Both the position numbers and the translations under genes were made by a program. A DNA stretch of 64,000 nt from Piromyces finnis (taxonomy: Eukaryota > Neocallimastigomycota > Neocallimastigomycetes > Neocallimastigales > Neocallimastigaceae): positions 238,501-302,500 of the forward strand of contig MCFH01000006.1 in NCBI GenBank assembly GCA_002104945.1, in the 5' to 3' direction. Each line of letters opens with the position of its first letter. Within the stretch, counting starts at the first letter, position 1. The notes under the pieces were generated by a model, which was not told the origin of the DNA, searched no databases, and saw only the letters and a list, made by a program, of their open reading frames with translations. This document shows, piece by piece, positions 52,275 to 64,000 of the stretch.

Positions 52275-52763
52275 GTTTTGGTTTTGGTTTTGGTTTTGGT
52301 TTTTTTTAGGTATATTATGAAGATTATTTTTTTTTTTTATTCTTATTATTATTATTATTATTATAATTAGGTAGTATATATTATTAATATATCTTTTTTT
52401 TTTTTATAAAAAAATAATATATTAAAAAAAAAAAAAAAGATACAACTATTACTAAGAATATGATTGTATATATTTATATTTTATACTATATATAATATAT
52501 ATTCATTTTCTTTAAATTTATTATGGTTATTAAAATTAGTATTTATTAATAAATTAATATTATATTTTTATGTATATATTCGATTTTAAAATTAAAAAGG
52601 TATTAAAAAAAAAAGTTTTGTTAGTAATTGTTTCAAATATACGTTTCCTTACTAATAAAGATAGTATAATATATTTACTAATTTATACTAATACTATTTT
52701 TTTATTACTATTATTATTATTGATATCATTATTTACTTTTAGTTTGATTACTTTGATTTGTTC

Positions 52764-52803
<40 letters not shown>

Positions 52804-54285
52804 AATTTTATTTATATATTTACTCTATTTAATTTACTTATTTAATTATTTTTTCAGAAAAAATAAATAAATAAAAAAAAACAAAGATTTTATTTTATTT
52901 TAATTACGATGATATTTATTGTTATTATTATTGTTGTTGTTGATGTTGCTTTTATATATATATATATATAATTTTTTGTTTTTGTATTTTTTTGTTTCGA
53001 TTTGTTTTTGTTTTATTATTTTATTATTAGTTTTTTCTTTTATTCTGCATTGTTTTTTTTTTTTTTTGTTTTTGTTTTTTGCTTTTTTTTTTTATTTTTG
53101 CTTTTGTTTTTTTTTTTTTTTCGATATTAGTAATTACAATTTCCTTTATATATATTCTACATTGTATTCATTCGACTACCTTTATTATTTATTTATTCAT
53201 TATTTTTAAATGCTTATAATTATTTACTAACTTGTTAATTTTTCAAAAATAAATGTTTAATATATATAAAATAAAAACAATAATAGGAAATAAAAATAAA
53301 TTTTTATAGTTGGTTTTGATTTGATTTGCTTTTCATAAAAATAATAATATATAATTTCGAATTAGAAAAAAAATTAAAACAAAGTATATTATAAGAATGG
53401 TGATAAAATGTTTTGATTCTTATAAATACTAAAAAAAAAATAAATAAATAAATAAAAAAAAATTAAAATTGTTGTAAAGGTATAACAATTAATAATAATA
53501 AAATATTGGATAGATAAAATAATTTTAATGATTATATATATCCATTAATATCATTATTATTATTAATTATTAGGATAGATGGTGGTTTCATGTTAATTTA
53601 TAGTAAAGGTGGATTAAAATAGTATGATAAATGTTTATAATTGTGTATATTTATGTAGAGTTAGGATAAGAATATTGATGGTGAAAAAAAAAAAAAAGTA
53701 AAAAATATAAATATTATAAAAAATTTATAATAAAAAAAATAAAAAATAACCATTGAATTTTTCTTTTTTTAATTATAATTATTTTATATATTATTTCTTA
53801 CTTTAATGACTAGCATAGGAGTAGTAATATCCGATGATGAATAGTATTAAATAATATATTATTTTTTTTTAAAAAAAAATAAAAGTTAAGAAGAAATTTA
53901 CATTTTTATTATAGTGATAAAATAAAAAAAAAAGAATACCTTTTTAATTTTTTTTTCTTTATTTTAAAAAAAATGAATTGGAGCTATAAATCTGAAAAGG
54001 GAATTTCCTAAATTGATGATTCTAATTTTTTTTTCTTTTAATGATGTTGTTATAATATACATTGAAATTGTTGATGAAAAAAGTAAATAATAAAACGGAT
54101 GAATGATGTTGCTTTTTGGAATAATAAAAAATAAAAAATGCTCTTTTGGTTTTCGCTTTGGATTAAAATACAATTTTAATTTAAAAAAAGATTTCATCTT
54201 TTTTTCTTTTTCCTCTAAATATTTATTTTTTTTTCCTATAATTTTTAATTAAATCTACACCATTTATTTTCTTTAGATAATGTTT
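50691..54285. other. 3.6-kb convergent intergenic region, no gene seen
   Basis: Lies between the 3' ends of SEY1 (+) and the RFxV-repeat protein gene (-). It holds a T-tract of about 36 followed by five GG runs spaced by TTTT (52238-52302), TTA runs (52770-52801), and T-rich stretches at 52900-53210. Open frames here are Leu/Phe/Tyr/Ile low-complexity products of these tracts. An open frame at 53964-54197 on the minus strand has a more mixed composition but no supporting context. Confidence 0.5.
52273..52302 (+). repeat. GGTTTT tandem repeat after a long T-tract
   Basis: Five GG dinucleotides separated by exact TTTT spacers follow a T-tract of about 36 bases and are followed by eight T. The pattern could fold as a two-tetrad G-quadruplex on the plus strand. 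It is not the fungal telomere repeat TTAGGG. Confidence 0.85.
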
Positions 54286-57200
54286 CTAATTAGATATAAT
54301 GGTTTCACGGGTTACTGTAAATCTACCGATATTTTTTGATTCTGTACTGGTAGTCACATTACTACTAATAACTTTTGATTTATCATCTGGTCTTTTAATC
54401 ACCACTACAGAGGGCTTTAATTTTGATGATGGAGCAGTGATGGATGGGGTCATTGAGGTGGTTACTGAAGTAGTATTATTCACTATAGATGATGCATCAT
54501 TTGAAATGGAATTGTGTAAATTTGACTGTCTTTTGGTAGTTACTTTAGATATAGAATAATTTGGAGAATGTGGATCATTACTTTCTCTTGTTACTGTAAA
54601 ACGACTAGTACTATTATTGGTGTTAGAGCTCGATGTACTTGGTGAACGATAATGTCCTAAATTAGATCTCATCGAAAGTCTACTTGTATTTTTACTCACA
54701 ACTTGACTAGATTTTAATATTGGTGTGGTTGTCGATGCTGTAATCAAGGAAGAATTTTTATTGTTTTCTTTGGTAATAGAGCCAGAACCGGAATGTCCTT
54801 CAGTGAAACTTCCATCGCCTGTTAAATTTAAATCTCGATCAAATATTGTAAATGACTCATTACTAGCATCATTATCTTTCATTGGGAACTTTGATGAAGT
54901 ATTATCCTCAAGTACATTACTGTTCAACGATGAATTGGACTTGTAACTGAAACTAAATGGAGAATTTGGAATAACTGGTGGTTTTTCCATTGGAGTGGAA
55001 AGATGATGATAATATGGTGTGGATGGTGAGGATTCAGATAAATCATTCGTTTTCTCGGTTTCTGAAAGCACTTCATTATCTTCTGTTTTGTCCATGTCAT
55101 CTAAAATGTTATCGGTTTCCTTTTCAGACTTTTCATTATCTTTCGAACAACAGGAAAGAATGATACTGTTGTAACTATTATTATACTTGAAAAATTTAAA
55201 ATAATCACTATTGGTCTCAAGAATTTTATGAGGTGAAGGGGTGGAGTAGCTTGTTGATTCTAATGGATTTGTTTTCTCCTGGAGTATACTACTATTATTT
55301 TCATGACTCGAAACAGGTAGATTTGGCACATCCTGAACATCAGAATGATGTGCGGCATCATTGGTGCTCATGTCAACAGTAGAATTGGTTGTGATAATGG
55401 ATAAAGGTTTAACACTATTATGATACGAGCTAGGTTTAACGCTACTGAGCGCAGGAGAAGAAGCATTAGAATGAATTCCATTTTCAGTTAAAACTGAAGA
55501 TATAGAGCCAATAGTATGCTGATTGACATTGCTTATCGGCTGTTGTAAATAATTTGAAGTACTAACATTGACATTGGCACTGGTAGTAATATTACTTGAG
55601 GTTAAGGAATGATTGGAAGCCGGACGTCCAAGTCGGTTCTCTTCCATATAATTATTGAAAAGAGAAGAGGAACGATTGGCAAAGTCATTAATTTCTACTT
55701 CATGTTCCACCATGTCATGATAATTCTTAGGTTCATCAACAGAACTAGTATCGTTATTCAAAAGTCGAGTACTTAACCTATTCAAATTAATTTTTGAAGA
55801 TTCCATGGATTTCTTGGAACAAATAGAATTATTACTTGGTGACATAGCACCAGGGGTATATATCACTTGGAATCTAGAATTAGAACTCTTTGTTTTATGT
55901 GGTCGACTATATGGGGATACAGAAGGTGATGGAGTGATTGAAGATGTAGAAACAGAATGGAGTGAACTAAAGGATTTATTAATATCATGAGAATATAAAG
56001 AGGAAGGCACATTCTTTCCTTTTTCCAATTTTGAATCAATCTTTGATAGTGTGAACTGTTCATAATTATCCTCGGAATCCTCAATGTCATCTTTAACACT
56101 AGAATTATAATTGGTGTTGAGGTAGTCAGGATCAAGACTATTATTGCTTTTTCTTCTTTTATAGTCAGCTGCACTAGTAGTGGCAGAACGATGGTGTTCT
56201 TTATTAAGAAAATCACTAGAAAGAGGAGTGTGGGCAATGATAAGAGAATTAGATTTCTTTGGCTTAATGCCTGGATCTTTTTGTTTATACAATTCATTCT
56301 CATTATCATTCTTAGGAATAGATGAGCTAAACTTTAAAAGTGAAGAGGTCACTTTTTTATCCAATTCAGAGGTGAGATAAGAAGCTGAAGCTGGTTGTGA
56401 ACAGGATCTTTTTCTCATGGCTACTTTTGATGGAGAAGATGAAATGGATGACATTGTTGTAATAGATTCTCCATTTTCGTCTTCTTCACCTTTTGTAACA
56501 ATAAAGACACGATGACCATTATTACTTGGATATATGGGCTTTGTTACTGTAAATCTACCTTTTTGAAATTCTTGAACCATTGAATCTTCACTTTTTATAG
56601 ACTTTATCATTGGTGAATATGTTTTATAGGAGCGTACAGAAGAAATTGAAGGTGATCTTCTTCCTAAATTTGATAGTCCACCATCAGATTTTAAGGAGAG
56701 TTCCTTGGATGGTAATTTTGACTGATTCTCTTCAAATGGATGAGGATGGCTCTGAATGCTGACATCACTTTTTGGATTTTCTGTTGGTGTCTTGTTCTTT
56801 AGTTCGAAGGAGCAAAATGATTTACGGGATTGATGACTAATACCACCTTTTAAATTAATTTCTCTTTGACTTGTCGACAATGAACTTTCTGTATTATCTT
56901 TCTTTTCAACGGTATTTGTTGAATTGTCAGGGAGTGCGGTAATACTATCAGATTTAGTTTTATCATTGGTATTGGACCATAAAATTTTTGGGTTTAATGG
57001 TTTGTTAATTGGAGTGGAAGTTTTGTTGATTTCTGATGGAGTGAAACGCGTATCTTCGATGGCATCTTCATCAGGAAATTCTTGAATATGATGTAATGAA
57101 AAGGTTAAGGACTCGTTATCAGATACCTTTTGTAGACGACCTGGTCCATTCAAAATATTTAATTCGCGATGGCTTACCGATTGACTATCTTGACACGTCT

Positions 57201-59130
57201 TTCGTTTCAAATCACTACCTAATCGATCTAAATAATCTTGAGTAGTGGAGGATGCAAATGAACTTGTTGTATTGTAATTATTAAACATAGATTCACGTTT
57301 AGAAAAATTATTCTTCCTTTCCTCTTCAGTTGGGGGTATAAATATAGACATATCCAAGGGAGGACCCGAAGATTTAGTAGAACGATGAGTATGACCATAA
57401 TAAGAATGTGTGGTACGACCAGTACCTAATGAATATTCGCTTTCAGCATCAAGTCGAAGATCATCTTCCTCATCTGATATAGAAATAATATGAATACCAA
57501 CTACTTCTGCAAATTCACGTGCAGAAAGGTCTTCTGTACAAACTGTGTTGTTTTCTTCCATTTCCATACGGCGACGTAATTCGTCCCAATCATATCCACT
57601 ACCTGAATTGCAGGTTGAATAGGCATGATGAATAGAATCATCGATAGATGATGAAAGTGAATTTCTGTAATATGATTTTCTACCGTTCTTCTTTCCAAAT
57701 AACTTTTTAAAGGAATTCCATGTTTTTTTCTTTGTTTCTGTTGATACAGAATTTGGTGACACTAAATTATGATTTATTTTAGTTGATGGGGATAATGAAG
57801 ATGATGAATTAGAAACTATTATTTCTTGATCAACCTTGGTGGTATTAACACTTAATGAAGCATTATTTTTCTTATCCTTTTTCTTTGAATGTTTTAACAT
57901 TTTTTGTTTAGCCTTATCCTTTCCTTTTTTGTGGGATTCTTCCTTGAAAAACTCACTGTCTACGACAGGATTTCCTTTAGAAATAAAATTCATTGAAGGG
58001 GTATAAGATCTAACTTCAGTAATGGGTTCAAAAGAGGATTGATCTTTTTCAGTAATGTTCTGTTGAGTCATGGCAGTTGGTTTATTTCCGTTAGTATATA
58101 GTAAGCGATCCACTTCTTCATCTCCTAAACTATTATTATAACTTTCAGATCCATTAATAGGAGTGATACAACTGAATGCTGGACTACTAGGTGTTACCAT
58201 GCCAAGGCATGTTGGAAAAGAAAAATTCAATATTGAATCATTATCAAAATTAAATTTGAATTGATTTTCCTTTGAAATTTCTTTTGGAGTAGTAAAGGAA
58301 GATGATGATGGTGTATTACCACAATTACTTTCATTATATTTTTCTACAACTGCATTATTTTCTAATGAAAATGTCGTTGCTTCTGAATTGATGTCAGAAG
58401 GTCTTCTACTTTCTTTTCTCTCTGATCTATCAATGACCAAATTAAATTTACTTTTTTCATGGATTGTATCTGAAGTATGATCCGAAGTATAGCCAATGAA
58501 ACCTTGTTTTTCTTTAATATCAAAGTTATCATGTTGAAATTGCGAGGCTTCATTATAACTTCTGATAAGATTTGTTGATGATACATCATTTTTTGGAGCA
58601 TCCTGAAATTTACGAACTGGTTGTTTTCCTGTATATTTACCTGTCATTGCATCTTTCTTTGAGAGACTTGAAGAGTGATGGAGAAAGCCTTCCATTATAT
58701 TTGATTTAATTGCAAAATCTCTTTGCTCAGATTTACTTTTTTTATATTTCTTATTCTTGCGCTTTTCTTTTTTAACCTTTTTACTTTTTTCTTTTTTGGA
58801 TAATTCATATTGATTTTCTTTTATTACTTTTTGGTGATGTTGAATATCTTTTAATAAAGATGAATCAACACCAACAACGACATTTTCTTTGTTATCCTCA
58901 TTACTTTCGTTTAATTCATTATCACCATTATTTTTATTTTCTTCATTATTAGTAGTTGATTTGACTACTTTAAGATGTGAAAGAGTAGACGTATTACTTT
59001 TATTTTTCTTGTCAACTATTGTTTTTTGATTTGGTTTTTGGTGGTCTTTTTCTTTATGTTCTATTCCATTCAAATTATTAGATATAATATCATTTTTGTT
59101 GGTTCTATTGAATAGCTTGAATGAATTCAT
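54286..59130 (-). CDS. 1614-residue serine-rich protein with four RFxV motifs
   Basis: A single uninterrupted frame starts at the ATG at 59130 (MNSFKLFNRTNKND) and ends NIGRFTVTRETIISN. It is the only intronless gene in the window. It is mostly Ser/Thr/Asn-rich and predicted disordered, with many SP and TP sites and SPSTSS-type phosphosites. Basic patches include KKEKSKKVKKEKRKNKK (about 112-130) and KKTWNSFKKLFGKKNGRK, plus an acidic segment (ISISDEEDDLRLDAESE). No enzyme domain or membrane helix is visible. The motif RFTVT[RK] occurs three times (Arg at 859, 1510 and 1603) and RFQV once (1086). RFx[V/I] is the known docking motif for the CCT domain of SPAK/OSR1 (Fray) kinases in animals, so a docking scaffold is one hypothesis. 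I do not recognise an orthologue. Codons are normal and GC is higher than in the surroundings, supporting a real gene. Confidence 0.85.
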   Translation of the reverse strand: MNSFKLFNRTNKNDIISNNLNGIEHKEKDHQKPNQKTIVDKKNKSNTSTLSHLKVVKSTTNNEENKNNGDNELNESNEDNKENVVVGVDSSLLKDIQHHQKVIKENQYELSKKEKSKKVKKEKRKNKKYKKSKSEQRDFAIKSNIMEGFLHHSSSLSKKDAMTGKYTGKQPVRKFQDAPKNDVSSTNLIRSYNEASQFQHDNFDIKEKQGFIGYTSDHTSDTIHEKSKFNLVIDRSERKESRRPSDINSEATTFSLENNAVVEKYNESNCGNTPSSSSFTTPKEISKENQFKFNFDNDSILNFSFPTCLGMVTPSSPAFSCITPINGSESYNNSLGDEEVDRLLYTNGNKPTAMTQQNITEKDQSSFEPITEVRSYTPSMNFISKGNPVVDSEFFKEESHKKGKDKAKQKMLKHSKKKDKKNNASLSVNTTKVDQEIIVSNSSSSLSPSTKINHNLVSPNSVSTETKKKTWNSFKKLFGKKNGRKSYYRNSLSSSIDDSIHHAYSTCNSGSGYDWDELRRRMEMEENNTVCTEDLSAREFAEVVGIHIISISDEEDDLRLDAESEYSLGTGRTTHSYYGHTHRSTKSSGPPLDMSIFIPPTEEERKNNFSKRESMFNNYNTTSSFASSTTQDYLDRLGSDLKRKTCQDSQSVSHRELNILNGPGRLQKVSDNESLTFSLHHIQEFPDEDAIEDTRFTPSEINKTSTPINKPLNPKILWSNTNDKTKSDSITALPDNSTNTVEKKDNTESSLSTSQREINLKGGISHQSRKSFCSFELKNKTPTENPKSDVSIQSHPHPFEENQSKLPSKELSLKSDGGLSNLGRRSPSISSVRSYKTYSPMIKSIKSEDSMVQEFQKGRFTVTKPIYPSNNGHRVFIVTKGEEDENGESITTMSSISSSPSKVAMRKRSCSQPASASYLTSELDKKVTSSLLKFSSSIPKNDNENELYKQKDPGIKPKKSNSLIIAHTPLSSDFLNKEHHRSATTSAADYKRRKSNNSLDPDYLNTNYNSSVKDDIEDSEDNYEQFTLSKIDSKLEKGKNVPSSLYSHDINKSFSSLHSVSTSSITPSPSVSPYSRPHKTKSSNSRFQVIYTPGAMSPSNNSICSKKSMESSKINLNRLSTRLLNNDTSSVDEPKNYHDMVEHEVEINDFANRSSSLFNNYMEENRLGRPASNHSLTSSNITTSANVNVSTSNYLQQPISNVNQHTIGSISSVLTENGIHSNASSPALSSVKPSSYHNSVKPLSIITTNSTVDMSTNDAAHHSDVQDVPNLPVSSHENNSSILQEKTNPLESTSYSTPSPHKILETNSDYFKFFKYNNSYNSIILSCCSKDNEKSEKETDNILDDMDKTEDNEVLSETEKTNDLSESSPSTPYYHHLSTPMEKPPVIPNSPFSFSYKSNSSLNSNVLEDNTSSKFPMKDNDASNESFTIFDRDLNLTGDGSFTEGHSGSGSITKENNKNSSLITASTTTPILKSSQVVSKNTSRLSMRSNLGHYRSPSTSSSNTNNSTSRFTVTRESNDPHSPNYSISKVTTKRQSNLHNSISNDASSIVNNTTSVTTSMTPSITAPSSKLKPSVVVIKRPDDKSKVISSNVTTSTESKNIGRFTVTRETIISN

Positions 59131-59168
59131 TTCTATAAAAAAAAAATATAATATAAATAAAATATATA
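59131..59168 (-). promoter_or_regulatory. Short leader between RFxV gene start and triplet array
   Basis: Only about 38 bases separate the start codon from the TTA array. On the coding strand the bases just before the ATG are an A-rich run ending TTTTATAGAA, so the 5' UTR or core promoter must lie in, or beyond, the repeat. Confidence 0.35.
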
Positions 59169-59743
<575 letters not shown>

Positions 59744-60102
59744 TATCTATATCTATTAATTATTTATTAATATCTATTAATTGAATGTTTAATTTAATCC
59801 CACCATATCTTAATGTCTTGTTTATGTTATTAAATTATATTCCATTTAAAAAAAGGCTTATATAATTATAGATTTTATGTTTCTTTGTTTAAGTATCCTT
59901 TTGTCTCAATATAATAAATTTTTAATCATTAATATTTAAAAAGTTAAAAACAAAAAAAAAATGTTACTCTAAAAGGATTAATTTACATTTAAAAATTGAA
60001 TTGCCTATATCCAAAAGCTATTAAAAGATAATTTATAAAAAATTATAAAAATATATTAATATTTCTTGTATATTATATTTTTACTAATAATATTATTGTT
60101 TA
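59744..60102. other. Spacer between two TTA arrays, no gene seen
   Basis: About 360 bases of unique A/T-rich DNA separate the two triplet arrays. No coding or RNA feature was recognised. Confidence 0.5.
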
Positions 60103-60370
<268 letters not shown>

Positions 60371-63300
60371 ATACTATTATTATTTTATTGTTGATATTAT
60401 TAATGTTTTTTATAAAAAAAAAAAATACCAGATATATGGTTAGCTATTATTGGGGAGTAATAAAAATGTTTTATTTTTATAGGGATAATATTTGCTTAGA
60501 TTGAATTATTATTTTTTTGGTTTTCTTTGTAACTTTTTTTTATTTTGTTTCTTAAATATTATAAGAAAAAATATAAATATTATTTAAAATAAATAATATT
60601 TATAAATAAAAGATTATATTTTATCTAAATAAATAAATAAATAAATATTAAATACACTTTAGTAAAAAGAAATTAGTAATTTATTGTTATATAAAAATTA
60701 ACCTCTTGAATAATAACTTGTTAGTTGAAATAAAGTTTCATTTGTTAATAGTTCTACTTCTCACCATTAATTTCTAATAAAAAATATAAAATTAAAAATA
60801 TTATTATTAATTAGTAACATTGTGCTTAATAGTAAAGTAAAATAAAAAATCACTATATATTATTAATTTAATCTATGCTATTTATGTTGCAAGGTCCATC
60901 TAATTTATTGTTTTCGTAATAAGCAAACATTCTTTAAAATAAAACTATCTTTTATTAAGACATTTAATTATTTATATTTATAGCATAGTAAAAAAAAAAT
61001 AGATTATTCTTTAATTCGTATATTCCTTTTTTTTTTTATGATTAAGCATATAGTATTAACGGGATAACACGTTATTGATTTAATGTATAAATAAAAGCAT
61101 TATCGCAATTTTCTTTTCTTTGAATAGAATAAAAATTTTATTTCATCAATGAAAAAGGATTTTGTTTGTTGGCTTTAAAAATTATTGTTTTAATAAAACT
61201 TTAAAATATTATTATTCAATAGTATTGATTATTTGTCTAATTTTGAAATTTTAATCAAAGTCTATTTCTAATGTATCAAAAAATAAAATATTATTATTAT
61301 ATTCATATTTATAAAATGAACTTTTTAAAAAGTACTTTTTATTTCTTTTCATCATTATTGGCTTATTATTTTATTCTTTTTTTTTATTTAAAAAAAAAAA
61401 ATTTCATTGCCATTTATTTTGTTTTATATATTATAATTTTAATCTTTAAATTTATTTGTTGGTAAAAATTTTTTTTTGGTATTTACTAAATAATAAAGTT
61501 TAAACATAAAATAAATAATTAATTAAATAAATGAATAATTAATAAAATAAATAAATATTACTAATTAATATTTAAATGTATGAATAACTAATAATTAAAT
61601 AAATAATAAAAGTAGAGAAAGGAATACATTTCATTCATTCTCTCTACCCATTATTTAATATTAAAAATAGGATTAAACCAAATATTATGCATGCATAGAA
61701 TTATACAGCTTTCATTGATGCCCATATACCCTATACTAAGTACTTTTTTTCTTTCTTTCTTGACATTTACCCTTTTTTTTCTAACCAATTTCTATATAAA
61801 ATTCCAATATATTGCAATATATTGTAATCAATACAAATATATGGTATTAGTCAATAGTTCATAGTATTATAAAATGAATAATTTTAATAGAAATTAAAAT
61901 TATTGTTCAATACTTCATTGATATAAATTTATACAGAATTGAAAAGAAGTAATAAAAATATATTATATATTATATATGAAAGATTATATTCTAATATATT
62001 TAAGATAAATTAATTTAAGCAACTAAATTTTAATTTATAAAACTTTATCATTTAAAATGCATATATTAAAGGATTTATTAAATCAATATTTAATATATAA
62101 TTTCATATTTTTTTAATTAATACTATTTTTGATAGAATAAATTCCATTACACTCTAATATATGATTCTAGAAATTAAATAGTAAATGAAACTCTATTCAT
62201 TGATATATTTTCAATTCAATTGTAATAGAATAAGGAAAAGAAAGAAGTAAAAGTTCATGGCTAACGCTATAAAAAAAAAAAGATAGTCAAGATAAAAAAA
62301 ATAAATAATTTATTCCTATTGATATCTTTGATATCTTTTAAAATAAATTAGTTGTTGAATGGTTCATGCCTATTTAGTATCTTTTATTTTTCAATTTTTT
62401 AAAAAAAATTGATAGATAAATAGAGTTATCAACAGTTATAATTTTTTTTAGAATGCTTTGGCTTATTCTATATACCAAATTTAGAAAACGACACTTTTTT
62501 TTTATACCAAAAATGTAGCATTTTTAAACTAAATGCCCTATATATTATAATGTATTGTAATATATTTTATAAACTATATTGTACTACATTAAAGTACTAA
62601 TAAAAATCCCATCTTTTATTTCTGGAAAGTGCATAAAAAAAAGTTCAAAACTTTAATTATTAAAATAAATTAGATTTTATGGATAATAATAAATTATTTA
62701 AAATAAATTAAATAATATATGGTGGGAAATGTATTATAAAATACACGTTTATATATTATTAATAATAAATTAAAAAATTTTATAAAGTATAATTTGGATA
62801 GATTGAAGAATTTCCATAAAAGGAAAATTATCTTTTTTTTATTTTCCATGTTGACTTGAAAATGATGATTGAAACTATTGTAAAATAATGTATACAAATC
62901 AAAATAAAGGATTTATTATTGGGCAATGTATTGAAATAATGTATTTTAAAAAAAGTCCCATGAATAGAAAGTAAAATGGGAGATAAACTAAAATCCAGTG
63001 TTCCTTTAGCAGATATGACATAATTAAAGGTTATACCAACGTATTAATGGTCTATTATAGAAAAAAGATGGATTATTGTCTTTTATAAGAAATTATTATT
63101 ATCAAACATAGACATGGTAGGTCTACAGATCAAATCTACATTAAATTCAATGATTATAACATACATTACATAAATTTATGTAAATTTTACATTTATTGAA
63201 AGTTTTATCCTGTTTTAGCCTTGTATTAAATATATTACTGGTATGGATGAATTAAATGAATGAAAATAAAGATATTATATTATTCATTTTATCTATTTCA

Positions 63301-64000
63301 TTACATTTTATTCATTTTATCTATTTTATACATTGGCATATTATTAGAAAAGAGCTTTTTTTTTTTAATTAAAGTATGCATTTGACAAAATAATAAAATT
63401 TGATTTTTTTTTTATTTTGTTATTTTAAATTAAAAAATTAAAGTTTAATTAAAATTATTAAAATCAAATCATTTTATTTTATCTTTTATTTATCTTGTTA
63501 TTGTTTTTTTTTTTTTTTTTAATTTAAAAATTTAATAAAAATTTTACTTTTTTAAAAGGAAAAAAAAAAAAAAAAAAAAGCCAGAAAGAAATGGCAAAAC
63601 AAAAAGTTTAAAAAAAGTGAATAAAGAGAGTAGTAGAAAAAAGAAAAAGTTTTAAGAAAAAAACAATACTAAATATTATAAACTTTAAAAAGTTTGTATT
63701 GAATTTTAAATTTCATTAATAAATAGTTTAAATATTTATAAATATTGAAAAAAGCATCATTTTAAAAGACTACATTAGATATGAAAATGCAATGCATCTA
63801 AAAAAAAAAAAGTATCATGATGTTGATTTATTTGGTTTATTTCCTTTATCAATTTGAAAAAAAAAATGGAAATATATCTTTTTATAGTTATATTAAAGAA
63901 TGTTTTTTTCAACTCTAATAATATAAATGTTAATATTATTATTATTAAAAAAAAGTATAATTTTTAATAATTTATACTTTTAAAGTTTGTTTTTTTTTTT
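60371..64000. other. 3.6-kb terminal region, no gene seen
   Basis: A/T-rich DNA, somewhat less homopolymeric around 61650-63300. It contains an exact 18-base palindrome (61806-61823) and scattered TGTAATATATT-like words. Open frames at 61271-61465 (+) and 62694-62897 (-) are Phe/Tyr/Ile/Lys-rich and lack splice partners or conserved features. No gene is supported up to the window edge. Confidence 0.5.
61806..61823. repeat. Exact 18-base palindrome
   Basis: AATATATTGCAATATATT is its own reverse complement. In DNA this AT-rich such palindromes are not very rare, so function is doubtful. Confidence 0.7.

Noticed and set aside
52273-52302. Interstitial telomere repeat
   Set aside because: The unit is GGTTTT, not TTAGGG or another known fungal telomere unit, and only five copies exist.
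52570-53209. Two hydrophobic Leu/Phe/Tyr frames that could pass for membrane proteins
   Set aside because: Composed of T-tract, TTA and TA-run translation; no charged loops or conserved motif.
53964-54197. 77-residue minus-strand frame downstream of the RFxV gene
   Set aside because: Composition is mixed enough to notice, but no homology, splice partner or reason for a gene so near a 3' end.
54299-56380. Several plus-strand and other-frame ORFs inside the 1614-residue gene
   Set aside because: Shadows of a long gene with better composition and clear protein-like repeats on the minus strand.

Overview
The window is eukaryotic nuclear DNA of extreme AT content. It has long A and T homopolymers, large trinucleotide arrays, and ten protein genes, nine of them split by short GT-AG introns (about 60 in total, up to 15 per gene). 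Asparagine- and serine-rich disordered protein regions, abundant introns, fungal-type gene content and this composition fit an anaerobic gut chytrid (Neocallimastigomycota) best. That is an inference from style, not from a marker gene; a dictyostelid is the main alternative but would normally have far fewer introns. Exon coordinates below come from joining reading frames at GT-AG sites by eye. Reading phase is kept across every junction given, but alternative sites a few bases away remain possible.

Layout. 0.9-4.0 kb (+): a haspin-family kinase with a degenerate catalytic loop. 4.6-6.6 kb (+): a WD40 propeller protein. 7.5-11.3 kb (-): a leucine-rich-repeat type I membrane protein with a very long cytoplasmic tail. 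14.4-15.7 kb (-): adenosine kinase, the only gene here with strongly biased, GC-richer codons. 17.0-18.6 kb (+): the branch-site spliceosome protein SF3B6/p14. 19.6-23.2 kb (-): the ribosome-biogenesis protein NOC4. 25.1-27.9 kb (-): an asparagine-rich homeodomain protein with an AT-hook. 27.9-39.6 kb: an 11.8-kb interval with no recognisable gene but several tandem arrays and an inverted-repeat element. 39.6-42.5 kb (+): serine palmitoyltransferase subunit LCB1. 45.0-50.7 kb (+): the ER-fusion GTPase SEY1. 54.3-59.1 kb (-): an intronless 1614-residue serine-rich protein carrying four RFxV motifs. 59.1-64.0 kb: two long TTA arrays, then AT-rich DNA with no gene.

Most recognised genes are single-copy housekeeping functions (splicing, ribosome assembly, nucleoside salvage, sphingolipid synthesis, ER shape) and do not form an operon-like system. 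LCB1 and SEY1, both ER membrane proteins, lie next to each other on the same strand. The best candidates for new biology are the haspin-like probable pseudokinase, the RFxV-repeat protein, the LRR membrane protein with exon-per-repeat structure, and the inverted-repeat element near 37.3 kb. No rRNA, tRNA, CRISPR array, virus or complete transposon was recognised.
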